A stretch of 64,000 nt of DNA from Agelas oroides (Eukaryota; Porifera; Demospongiae; Agelasida; Agelasidae), in contig OX422185.1 in the NCBI GenBank assembly GCA_949130485.1, positions 8,347,127 through 8,411,126 of the forward strand, given 5' to 3'. Position 1 is the stretch's first letter. Each line of letters opens with the position of its first letter. Shown here piece after piece: positions 1 through 8,292 of this stretch. The notes beneath the pieces are model-generated. The model searched no databases, was not told the DNA's origin, and worked only from the letters and a program-made list of their open reading frames with translations. A program made the translations under genes and the position numbers.

Positions 1-1158
1 TGAACCCTAGGAACACTTAAACCGTCTTCCCACAAATACATTACCAAGTATCTGGGTGTGGTCGACCTACAGATGCCAACACAAACTGCAGGATTGTAAG
101 TACTTGAAGGCATTTAGCACAATTGGATCTTGAGAACTGGCATTTTGTGCGCCGAAAGACAGACAGAGACATGCAGACAACGACAACAGAGAAACACGGC
201 CGATCACCTTACCCTTTGTGCATGTGCATGGGGTAATAATTAAGGGTACATTGTCCAAATGCAACAAAGAGTGTCCAATAAGAAGATGATACAAGTAAAT
301 AACATGAAAAATTCCAAGTCCACTTTGCCACAGTGGTAATGTATCCAAAGTTTGGTTTTTGGGAGATGTTAAGGCCATTCCACATAGCTATGCATGTGCT
401 TTTCTGTTTCTGATCCTTCACCCACATTAACTATTGTTGAACACATCAAATTTCAGCAACTTCACTGCTGTAAATGTGCAGTGCTGCAATATGTGGGCCC
501 AATAAAGTTTTAAACTGGATTTTTTGGGGGGCGACATACCACATAGCACTATATTTTTGCTGGTCTTTAATTTCGCGAATTTTGTGAATTTTCAACGTTC
601 ACGAAAATGTTTCAACAAAAATTTTTCACATGCAACACACAGTTTTCATGCTCTGACAGCAAAATCATCGATGGAAAACATTCCAGGGCTCAGCTGTTGA
701 ATCTGCAAGGAACTCTCTCCATGCAAGGAGATACCTTCAGAGTAAGCATCGCTTTGCTGACAGCTGCAAGCTCGAGCGAACAACAGTGTGACGGTGTGTA
801 TTAGATAAACATGTGGTAAACATTCTTCTGTTGCCACAAAAACAGTGAATGTCCTAATCTTGTTTGGCTGGTTTTTGGGGGTTCCATCCTACATGCACTT
901 GTTCTCATTCAGAAAACTTTTTTCTGCAATACTTTCACACCATCCCTAGCTACATCTTGTGCCCGTTTGCCAACTGTGCCTTGCGTTTGTTGTGTACATA
1001 GGAGGATTGTGGAAGGCAGTAGAGTGGGTAGTGCTGGGTATGTAGTGCATCTTGACATGCATGGAGAGTGAGTTGTGGCTGCAACAATGACATTAATTAG
1101 CTTAAAAAGATTGCTGATGGCGGTTTGGAAGATACTACATCAAGGCCGTATCAAGCAT

Positions 1159-1189
1159 AGGGGCAGGTGGGAAACTACCCCCTGCCCCT
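1159..1189. repeat. Short GC-rich hairpin
   Basis: AGGGGCAGG at 1159-1167 is the inverted complement of CCTGCCCCT at 1181-1189. The 13-nt spacer itself contains GGG and CCC and can extend the stem. It stands out in an AT-rich setting and may be the end of a small transposon-derived element. No partner end or target-site duplication was identified. Confidence 0.5.
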
Positions 1190-2455
1190 AGATAACTTGA
1201 CTTACTTGCATTCACTTGATGACGGCTTGCTGTGTTACAGCTCGCTACTCACTAGGCAGTGGCTTCCAATCCCTAATACTGCACACTGTCACATGACCAG
1301 TCAGCTAACCACAATGCGACGACCGATGGATGCTGGCAGTAGTACGCCGTAGAATACGAAATGCCTTAGCGCTATACGGCTGGATGACTGTCGTCTGCCT
1401 CGTACACCAGCCATGGCTACTATTTGAGAACATTTCGCTCTGAAGCCTTTTTTTAAATTGTGCAGCTGCTATTTGAGGGCAGTGTCTCATCCATGAACGG
1501 TCGACAGTAATAAGCATGACGTGACATTATGGTACAAGCCGGTAACGACAGTACGTACGTTATACATTACATTTTTATGAGGGGGTCACAAGTTAACATG
1601 TTACTATGGAAAAAAAGAACCAGTTTGTAGATGCCCACTTAGTCCTGGGAGACGTGTCAACTGCGAGATGAATAATATATTGACCATTACAATTCTGTAG
1701 CAGACTGCATTGTGCTAGCCAAGAACACTGTCATGTCTGTCTTGGCTCCCATTTGACTAAGCTCTGCTTACCATCTGTATATAGTGATGAGCAAAACTGT
1801 TGCCATCCATGTTTGGTGCGGCACAATACATGTAACTTTTTGGGCTGCAATATACTTTGGGGTCCGCGTCCCACAGCCTGGGATCAGAAGGCCTTTGCTT
1901 TCAGTAAAAAAAAAAACAACTTCCTGATGCTGACTGGGTACTGCTGCAGTGCATGAAAGCAATACACACCATGCACCCTCCAATGCATCTTTCAACAACC
2001 AATGCAGCTTTCATTTACATAATTATATATACACCATGCACATCCAGCAGGGCAACATGTATATGTTGTAGCTCTCATTTTTCATGTACCAAGATGTTGC
2101 AAAGCTGCAAATATAGTACATGTGTATGTGAGAAATAAGGATCTAAATACAACCTATGTAGGCAACAATTAAAAAAACTGTTGCTCATACATCTTTTCAA
2201 CAGGGCTGTTGCCTAGGTAAGGAAACCTGGCTCCGTTCTATGGGCAATGACAGCGAGTAGATTTGTTGCCATACCTCCCTGGCCTGGAGGTGAGCAGGAA
2301 AAAGCATGTGTAGTTTTGTAAGGAGTGAGTTGAGTTTTCTGGAACTGGGCTCTGTTTTAGTTTTTTTCAGTTGGGGGGAGCAGCCAGTCAACCTTGAATT
2401 TTTCCCTGCAGAAATGGTACCATGACAAATCCTTGTTTAAAGTTTTTTCTTTTTC

Positions 2456-2469
2456 TGTGTGTGTGTGTT
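2456..2469. repeat. Short TG microsatellite
   Basis: About six and a half TG dinucleotides follow a T-rich tract. A simple repeat with no further significance visible. Confidence 0.8.
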
Positions 2470-2717
2470 AACAATTAATGTGGTCAGATTATGGGTGGAG
2501 CCTTGGAATGATTTTCATTTTAGCGATTAAAAATTGAGGTTTTTGGGCAATATCAGGTAGAGAGTGCAGTTTGGTGCAAAGTTTTTGTGAATCTAGTGTG
2601 CACTTTGACTTTGCCCATTTAGCCACCCACATGATTCAGAGATTCGTGATCCACATTACCTTAAGTCAACTGTAGTGACATAAAACGCTCCCATGGGATT
2701 CTGGTGACTTAAATCAA

Positions 2718-2738
2718 TCCCATGAGACACTCATGGGA
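2718..2738. repeat. Small inverted repeat
   Basis: TCCCATGA and TCATGGGA are perfect 8-bp inverted arms around a 5-bp spacer. Related words (CCCATGGG, GGTGACTT) lie within 60 bp on either side, so the neighbourhood has local duplication. No function is inferred. Confidence 0.45.
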
Positions 2739-2802
2739 AAGGTGACTTCAGTCCATTGCTATATAACCTACAAGTACTGTACATTATAGGCCCGTAGGCA
2801 GG

Positions 2803-2832
2803 GGGGGTTCGAGGAGGTTCGCTCGAACCCCC
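2803..2832. repeat. GC-rich hairpin, possible transposon terminus
   Basis: GGGGGTTCGAG (2803-2813) and CTCGAACCCCC (2822-2832) form an 11-bp perfect stem with an 8-nt loop, preceded by CCCGTAGGCAGG. The sharp change in base composition against AT-rich flanks suggests the terminus or remnant of a dispersed element. The opposite end was not found, so the family is unknown. Confidence 0.4.
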
Positions 2833-3637
2833 TTTTTGACCTCCAAAAGATGTTATATACACCGCTTAACTGTACATTTTAAGTGTCCTACCATTTGAAT
2901 GTGGTCCACTAGCCTTGATGCTGTTGAGAATCACCGCTGTCCAAATGAGTCTGGTTGCAGCTATGCGAGTTTGTCCATGGAGGACCAGCGTGGAACGTGC
3001 GCGTAAGCTGTTTACACCACTGCGATGAAATTGTTATGCCTTTGCACATACTACTAACAACAATATTTCAAAGGTTGTAACAGTGTTGTAGGAGGTTCCA
3101 AATATTTCAGTGGGGAACAAATTTTTCATACTCTCTTTCTGAGGAATAAGTTGCATTGAGTACCTATATATCAAAGAAATTGGTTCTGGGGTAAATGTTC
3201 AGTAGTTAATGGCTTATTTGCCAGTTCTGTTGCTTTGGAAGGAGATGAATAAAAAGTTTGGCAAGGTGAAAGGAGTGGTAGAAAAACATTCAAATTCTGT
3301 TTGGTGGTATTCCCTGAGTAAGGGGCTTGGTACAGCTAACCAGTTAGTGACACATTACAGAAATAATGAGGGTGGAGCTACATGTAACAGTTACTTCAAG
3401 CATATTCACTTGGCATAAAGTTGATTCAAAATGTAGCATCAAAGGCCATGGACCCAGTTTCGTAATGGTCCTGAGTGTTAAACAGTTCCATATATAGAGA
3501 TTGTGTGGGAAGATTTCAAAAAAACTGCAGACAAGTGGTCATTGAAGCAAACAAGTGTGCATTAAGAATGCCCATGTAAAATTTTAAACATAGTACAATG
3601 ATCGAGATTAGAGTCTGTGTTCTGATAGAGAAAGAAT

Positions 3638-4139
3638 GTCAAAAAGCACCAGCAGTAGGCCTGATCCCAGTGTTTGGACACACGTCAAAAAGCACCAGCA
3701 GTAGGCCTGATCCCAGCGTTTGGACACATGTCAAAAGCACCAGCAGTAGGCCTGATCCCAGTGTTTGGACACATGTCAAAAAGCACCAGCAGTAGGCCTG
3801 ATCCCAGTTTTTGGACACATGTCAAAAGGCAGCAGTAGTAGGCCTGATCCCAGTGTTTGGACACGTGTCAAAAGGTAGCAGCAATATAGGCCTGATCCCA
3901 GTGTTTGGACACATGTCAAAAAGCGCCAGCAGTAGGCCTGATCCCAGTTTTTGGACACATGTCAAAAGGCAGCAGTAGTAGGCCTGATCCCAGTGTTTGG
4001 ACACGTGTCAAAAGGTAGCAGCAGTAGGCCTGATCCCAGTGTTTGGACACGTGTCAAAAGGCAGCAGTAGTAGGCCTGATCCCAGTGTTTGGACACGTGT
4101 CAAAAGGCAGCAGTAGTAGGCCTGATCCCAGTGTTTGGG
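3638..4139. repeat. 46-bp minisatellite, 11 units
   Basis: Eleven head-to-tail units start at 3638, 3684, 3730, 3775, 3821, 3867, 3915, 3961, 4007, 4053 and 4099. Nine of the ten full units are 46 or 45 bp, one is 48 bp, and the last is cut short at about 4139. Every unit contains GTAGGCCTGATCCCAG or a close form, followed by a GTTTGGACAC-like segment. Two subtypes are visible: an AGCACCAGCAG form, mostly in the left half, and a GGCAGCAGTAG or GGTAGCAGCAG form, mostly in the right half. A GTTTTTGG variant appears in units 4 and 7. Since 46 is not a multiple of 3, the open frames crossing it are incidental. Confidence 0.95.
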
Positions 4140-4200
4140 TACATTCTCAGGGTCAATTTCTGGACATTCTTCAGTGTGTCTGTATTTTCTGCAAGTAGAA

Positions 4201-4278
4201 GTTCCGTACTGGACTGTACCAGGAATATTAAGTATGATCCATCATACTTAATATTCCTGGTACAGTCCAGTATGGAAC
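4201..4278. repeat. Near-perfect 78-bp palindrome (hairpin)
   Basis: Two 37-bp arms (4201-4237 and 4242-4278) are inverted complements around a 4-bp spacer TCCA. The only mismatch pairs G4206 with T4273. In a plus-strand RNA this is a G-U wobble, so the transcript could fold into an unbroken 37-bp stem. It begins about 60 bp after the 46-bp minisatellite. No flanking target-site duplication is seen. It could be a foldback element, a small-RNA hairpin, a snap-back replication product or a cloning or assembly artefact. Confidence 0.9.
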
Positions 4279-5051
4279 ATATGGCTCAACATCTTTTTTT
4301 TTTGCAACCATGTTTACAACCCTTAGAATGTCTGTGAAGGGTCACTACAACTGCAGTTCAAAAAGATGGAACTTTCATGCTTGCATAAACAGCAGATGTT
4401 CAGATTTTAGTGGTTCGTAATAATATGTATAGCATCAATAAGATACAGTATGTTGAAGGTTTATGCTAAGCTATTTCACTGACCATTGCTGCATGTAGAA
4501 ATTTTGTTTTACGTCCCCTCAATAAACAAGACCAGGAAAGAAAGCACAATGTCATGCCATACCTGTTCAAGTGTACACATATGAATGACTTGTGCAACTT
4601 TGTTAGCATGCCACCAGTTCACATGTGCACAACCTGCATTCATTGGCTTCACCATTCTGCCTACTACACTTGGGCTTGTGTACATGAATGTCATCTACAT
4701 TGGCTGCTAAAAATTGTGCAAGTGGAATTATTAAGCATTTTCTTTCAGTGCAGTTACCATTTGAATAAAAAAGAAAATGTTTTTGCAAAGTGCAAGGACG
4801 CTATTATTGGGGAAGGAGGGCAACTGCCGCCTGCTAATGCCTAATGGTCAGTGGTACCATGTTTGCAAAGTAGTACACAAGTAAGGCACCACAATCTCAG
4901 CCCACTAGCGTTTCTTGTAATCAAGTATATCTGTCATCTGATTTACTGTTGGTGTTCTCAATTTGTGAGCTGAGTAAACAGGTAATGTTGGCTCTTTGCT
5001 AAAACTTCACCATGCAAAGCATCATTAAAATTTCCATAGACTGCTGGCATG
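4279..5051. other. Intergenic, 3' of the sulfotransferase gene
   Basis: No supported gene. An open plus-strand frame of 96 codons at 4554-4844 has an odd His/Cys/Met-rich composition and no recognisable domain. The 3' untranslated region of the minus-strand sulfotransferase should lie here. No canonical AATAAA was found on the minus strand in roughly the first 200 bp after its stop codon. Confidence 0.55.
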
Positions 5052-6029
5052 TTAAACACATATACATTGCTCTTTCTCTTTCTGTTCCTTACGCCATGCC
5101 TCCCGCATTTCCTGCAGATTTTGAAATCCAAGTTTTGCTGTAATAAGTTCTTGCCATTTCTGCTTGATGTATTGCCTCACTTCAGGAGGAAGATTTTGGC
5201 CATCACCAGATTTTCCACCATCTTTACGGACTCTGCCACTGAATTCAGTAGGTGGCTCCTCTCCAAACTTCTTTGCTAGCATTATAGAATGGTTACGTGT
5301 ATCAAACTTGGAATGGTGTCGAACCATTTCAGCATGAGTTGTAGTGTGCACAACACGAGCAAGGAGTGCTTCATCACAGTCTATGCCAATGAATTTAGCA
5401 ATACAGCACACACAGCCAGCATGGTCTTCCCTCAGATCATCAAAAAACAGAAACAGTACATCATTGTCATTGCGGTGCTCCCACCAGACCAACAGTCCAT
5501 TCAACACCATTACTATATCCCCGTGATCATATTGTCCACTTTTCATCATTGTGTTGGCAATAATTGGTAAAGAAACCCGACCTCGAAGTACATACAACGA
5601 ATCCAAGAACTTATAAAATGAGTACAGTGCATCCTCCTGATCCCTGAAGCAGTAAATCACTTTTCCTTCCTTTGGAAGGCGATTGTAGGGAAGATGGGAA
5701 AAGAATATACGTGGCTCAGCTGGCTGCGTCGTCGTACCGAGGTCAACACCGAACATCTGACTTCTCTCTACCCACGCAGTTACTTCAAGTTGGTCCTCAA
5801 AATCGGGCTCTGCACCGTTCATACGAAGCTGATGAACGATATGTACCAACCACGTTGTTCCGCATTTGGGAGGGACAGCCACTATCACGTCAGTAGGACG
5901 GGGGGTAAAAAAAATACTCCCTTCAGCTACGGGTGGTATTGACCTCCGCTTTAGTTCCTGTACCTGTTGTTCTGGAGTCCACACCGTTGCACGGACCAGG
6001 TCTTCTATTAAGGTGCTGTCATCGCTCAT
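5052..6029 (-). CDS. Cytosolic-type sulfotransferase (PAPS-dependent), single exon
   Basis: A 325-residue protein of the Sulfotransfer_1 family, which moves the sulfuryl group of PAPS to a hydroxyl or amine of an acceptor in the cytosol; the acceptor cannot be deduced. Seen in order: the 5'-phosphosulfate loop PPKCGTTW (about residues 53-60, family form YPKSGTTW); FFSHLP with the candidate catalytic His at about 112; CFRDQEDALYSFYKF (about 127-141), the 3'-phosphate site with Arg129 and Ser137; and near the C-terminus RKDGGKSGDG (about 268-277), matching the family's RKG..GDW PAPS-binding end. No signal peptide or membrane segment is seen. Length is slightly above the usual 290-300 because of N- and C-terminal extensions. 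The first in-frame ATG is at 6029-6027, with A at -3. The frame stays open upstream but has no ATG. No intron is needed, so it may be a retrocopy or an intronless family member. All key motifs are present and it looks functional. Confidence 0.92.
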   Translation of the reverse strand: MSDDSTLIEDLVRATVWTPEQQVQELKRRSIPPVAEGSIFFTPRPTDVIVAVPPKCGTTWLVHIVHQLRMNGAEPDFEDQLEVTAWVERSQMFGVDLGTTTQPAEPRIFFSHLPYNRLPKEGKVIYCFRDQEDALYSFYKFLDSLYVLRGRVSLPIIANTMMKSGQYDHGDIVMVLNGLLVWWEHRNDNDVLFLFFDDLREDHAGCVCCIAKFIGIDCDEALLARVVHTTTHAEMVRHHSKFDTRNHSIMLAKKFGEEPPTEFSGRVRKDGGKSGDGQNLPPEVRQYIKQKWQELITAKLGFQNLQEMREAWRKEQKEKEQCICV

Positions 6030-6070
6030 CGTCTCGTTTAGGTTAGAATGCACGCGCAAGCCACACCAAC

Positions 6071-6086
6071 AGCCTCGTTCCCAGGC
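6071..6086 (+). repeat. Dispersed 16-bp motif, copy 1 (in the sulfotransferase leader)
   Basis: AGCCTCGTTCCCAGGC, a short word found at least six times between 6 and 11 kb in either orientation. This copy lies between the TATA-like box and the start codon of the sulfotransferase, so it is probably transcribed in its 5' leader. Confidence 0.6.
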
Positions 6087-6118
6087 CTTCCCACTTGATC
6101 GCTTGCAGTATGGATTTG

Positions 6119-6126
6119 CTCTTATA
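6119..6126 (-). promoter_or_regulatory. TATA-like box of the sulfotransferase gene
   Basis: TATAAGAG reads on the minus strand 90 bp upstream of the ATG at 6029. A start site about 25-30 bp downstream would give a 5' leader of roughly 60 nt. Assignment rests on position and motif only. Confidence 0.45.
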
Positions 6127-6156
6127 CTAGCTTCATTGTACCCTTTTACCCCGCGC

Positions 6157-6166
6157 GCGCATGCGC
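6157..6166. promoter_or_regulatory. NRF-1-like palindrome GCGCATGCGC
   Basis: A perfect match to the palindromic core of the NRF-1 motif, inside the larger palindrome CGCGCATGCGCG (6156-6167). It lies about 30 bp upstream of the TATA-like box of the minus-strand sulfotransferase. It is flanked by a looser inverted repeat, TTTACCCC against GGGGTTAA. The motif suggests a proximal promoter element. The binding protein in this organism is unknown. Confidence 0.45.
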
Positions 6167-6177
6167 GAAGGGGTTAA

Positions 6178-7230
6178 GCAATCTCTATTTGCCATCCACC
6201 GTGGTGTTCGCCAAGGCTCTGTACTATCTCCTGTGCTCTTTCTCCTAGTAATGGACCCAATTCTCTTAGAACTACAGTCAAAATCATGTGGCCTTAGTAT
6301 AAACGGCCTATGCCTTGGGGCTTTGTCCCATGCCGATTATATTCGCACTCTTTCCACCAATCTAGCTGACTGTAAACAACAGATCACAGCTGTGGACCCC
6401 CTTTTCTTCAGCAAGGAGCCTTATTCTCAGCACCGATAAATGTGAAGCTGTTATCTCCCCTCCAAACCCGAGAAACTTGTCCACCTTATTGTAGTTGACA
6501 ACATTGAAATCCCAGTATCCCAATCTGCCAGATGCCTTGGTGCTTATTGGTCTACCTCTCTCTCTAGCAAGACATGGATTGAGAACAACATTAAAAAAGC
6601 CAGAGGTGCCTTCTTTGCCAGAGGAAATGGAATATTCCATGGTAGTCTGAACCCCTTGTATCACTGAATGTTGTGTGTTTCCAGTTCTACTTTATGGTGC
6701 TGAATCTTGGATTCTCAACTCGACTCTTTTGACAAAGCTTGAGTCTTTCCAAGCCAAAATTGCCAAGCAAATTCTCTGTCTACCTAAATCATCTGCCAAC
6801 AACATTGTTCACTTGGCCCTACAATGGCCCTCCATCAGAGCCCACACCTATGCATCAAGTTGGGATTTCTACTGAAGATTGCGAAAGGTGTTGACTGTTG
6901 ACTCCTTAAAGTTCCCGAGTTTTCCGTGCTCTTGCCGTGAATGCTGTAGAATCCCTTGTCAAACAATGCTGGTTTTTGGCAACGGTGTATAGTTCCAACT
7001 TCACCTCAAATGTGCTGTTCTCTCCTGATGAAGTTTCCTTTACGCAAATCAAAAAAGAAATACTAGATAAGGATTTTGCTGTTCTCCTAACAGAATCAGA
7101 ATCCCATCTTTCACAACGTCTGGTTCACAGCATCGTTGCCTCCTCTGAGTGTAGCTGGCCTAAAGTGTGGGATCATGCCCTAGAAAAGGGTGCCTTTGCG
7201 GTCAACCACTTGGATAAGTGGAGACCGGGC
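6178..7230 (+). mobile_element. Decayed, 5'-truncated LINE fragment (RT palm to C-terminus)
   Basis: Plus-strand remains of a non-LTR reverse transcriptase. In order: RGVRQGSVLSPVLFLLVMDP (RT motif B region, about 6197-6256); HADYIRTLS, where the catalytic ADD box has become ADY; LILSTDKCEAVIS (about 6420-6458); CLGAYWSTSLSSKTWIENN (about 6533-6590); PVLLYGAESW, the thumb motif (about 6681-6710); and a C-terminal segment at about 6937-7200. These pieces fall in different frames, so at least four frameshifts have accumulated, plus stop codons. The 5' end is cut inside the RT next to the sulfotransferase promoter, the usual result of incomplete target-primed reverse transcription. It differs from the LINE at 8.2-10.7 kb and appears older. 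Confidence 0.85.
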
Positions 7231-7269
7231 ATATGCCGACTCCAAGCATGTGTTCACGTTCACCAGCCT

Positions 7270-7319
7270 CCTCGTTCCCAGGATTGCGAAAAGCTGGGCG
7301 GGGGCCTGGGAACAAGGCT
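7270..7319. repeat. Inverted pair of the 16-bp motif (hairpin)
   Basis: CCTCGTTCCCAGG at 7270-7282 faces GCCTGGGAACAAGGCT at 7304-7319. The arms can form a stem of about 12 bp with a GC-rich loop of about 20 nt. The pair sits just after the decayed plus-strand LINE and resembles the two ends of a collapsed miniature element. Confidence 0.6.
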
Positions 7320-7340
7320 GCGCATTCACTTGATTGACTT

Positions 7341-7356
7341 AGCCTCATACCCAGGC
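7341..7356 (+). repeat. Dispersed 16-bp motif, diverged copy
   Basis: AGCCTCATACCCAGGC, two changes from the consensus, lies 21 bp after the inverted pair. Confidence 0.45.
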
Positions 7357-7413
7357 AGCGTAGGAGGAGGTATTGACTGCTTGCACATGCGCGATCATTC
7401 TCAGGGGACTTAA

Positions 7414-8221
7414 GGCAGTACTTTTATCATGTTTTTTGACCTGATCCTTGCTTGTTGTTGGACATAAAGATACAGGTAAAACCACAGAGTTTACTTTATA
7501 TATCAGCCCCACCCATCTACTTGTTCTTTGACCACACCCAGACCACACCCCTTGCTTCTGCATAGGAGGGGGCGTGTTCTTCCAAGCATCCCTAAGCACC
7601 CTTGGTAGTTCAAGGCGGAGGTCTTAGCGATGGTCTTAAGCTACCTGAACAGTATGCAACTGGTGTACGTGATGTATGCTGACATTCCATCGGATAGCTT
7701 CTCAATACGACCTTCCTAACCATACAAACCGGCAACTTCTGCGATAGAAGCCATGGTTAATCAACTTCAAGCGCTATAATTCGGCTTGTAGACATTATTT
7801 TGAATAGCCACCCGACAGAATAGTACAGCTGTCCAACCTCTACAATGCTACGAGAATGGGCCTTGCATACGGTGGCTTTTTGTGCTCCGCCTTTACATAT
7901 CTCTCTGAATTCCTCTTTCGTGCGGCCATTTACTGGTTCAGTCACGCCATTGTCACGCGCATTCGGCCATTAGATCACGTGCTTTATGCAGCTTGGGCTT
8001 TATAGATGCTACGTGGGTACCCAGCTGGTCTGCTTACCATTCTAGGAGCACTATCTCTCGGTGTCAGCAAATCACTACGGAAAGACTTAGCGGCGGTTTC
8101 CAGAAGTCAGCAGCATCATTTGTCATCGTTCGGTATAGGTCTGCCTTCTGTTTATACTACAGTCAACCAACGTAGGTTTCGACAATTTCGCTCTCATTAT
8201 CGCTTCACCAGCCGCTGCAAA
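7414..8221. other. Non-coding spacer between two LINE fragments
   Basis: No supported gene. It contains a short direct repeat of GACCACACCC at about 7530-7549. A CpG-bearing stretch at about 7915-7990 includes a CACGTG box and a TTTATAG sequence. A plus-strand open frame begins with a real ATG at 8006 and starts with a hydrophobic stretch resembling a signal peptide, but its 3' part runs antisense into the LINE and its start context is poor (T at -3). I do not annotate it. Confidence 0.5.
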
Positions 8222-8251
8222 GGAGCAACGAAGCAACGAAGCAACGAAGCA
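8222..8251 (-). repeat. Octamer repeat, probable LINE 3' tail
   Basis: About three and a half copies of an 8-bp unit, reading GTTGCTTC on the minus strand. It lies about 45 bp beyond the last stop codon of the minus-strand LINE, where CR1/L2-like elements carry short tandem tails instead of poly(A). Its role as the tail is inferred from position. Confidence 0.5.
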
Positions 8252-8292
8252 GAAACAACTGGCCAAAACCAGTCATCTAAGTCATGTGATTA

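Larger units (their letters stand above)
1..3637. other. Intergenic or intronic AT-rich DNA, no supported gene
   Basis: I find no coding region here that I can support. Open frames are short (about 60-100 codons), overlap on both strands, and contain no recognisable domain. The stretch holds a few hairpins (listed separately), a short TG run, and a segment at about 568-615 with repeated GCGAA/TTCAC-type words that may be the remnant of a dispersed repeat. A possible exon-like piece at 73-95, bounded by AG and GTAAGT, is too short to call. Confidence 0.6.

Noticed and set aside
73-95. Micro-exon bounded by AG and GTAAGT
   Set aside because: A 23-nt candidate without neighbouring exons cannot be distinguished from chance.
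67-378. 103-codon minus-strand frame
   Set aside because: It has a real ATG but overlaps another frame of similar size, shows no domain, and has a composition typical of non-coding DNA.
3776-4004. Minus-strand frames across the 46-bp minisatellite
   Set aside because: The unit length is not a multiple of three, so the frame changes at each unit.
5289-5942. Plus-strand frames opposite the sulfotransferase
   Set aside because: They are antisense shadows of an intact, motif-complete gene.
6029-6059. Sulfotransferase start extended to 6059
   Set aside because: The codon there is TTG. The first in-frame ATG, with A at -3, is at 6029.
7757-7945. Minus-strand 62-codon frame upstream of 7945
   Set aside because: It begins with GTG, has no in-frame ATG before an upstream stop, and no recognisable domain.
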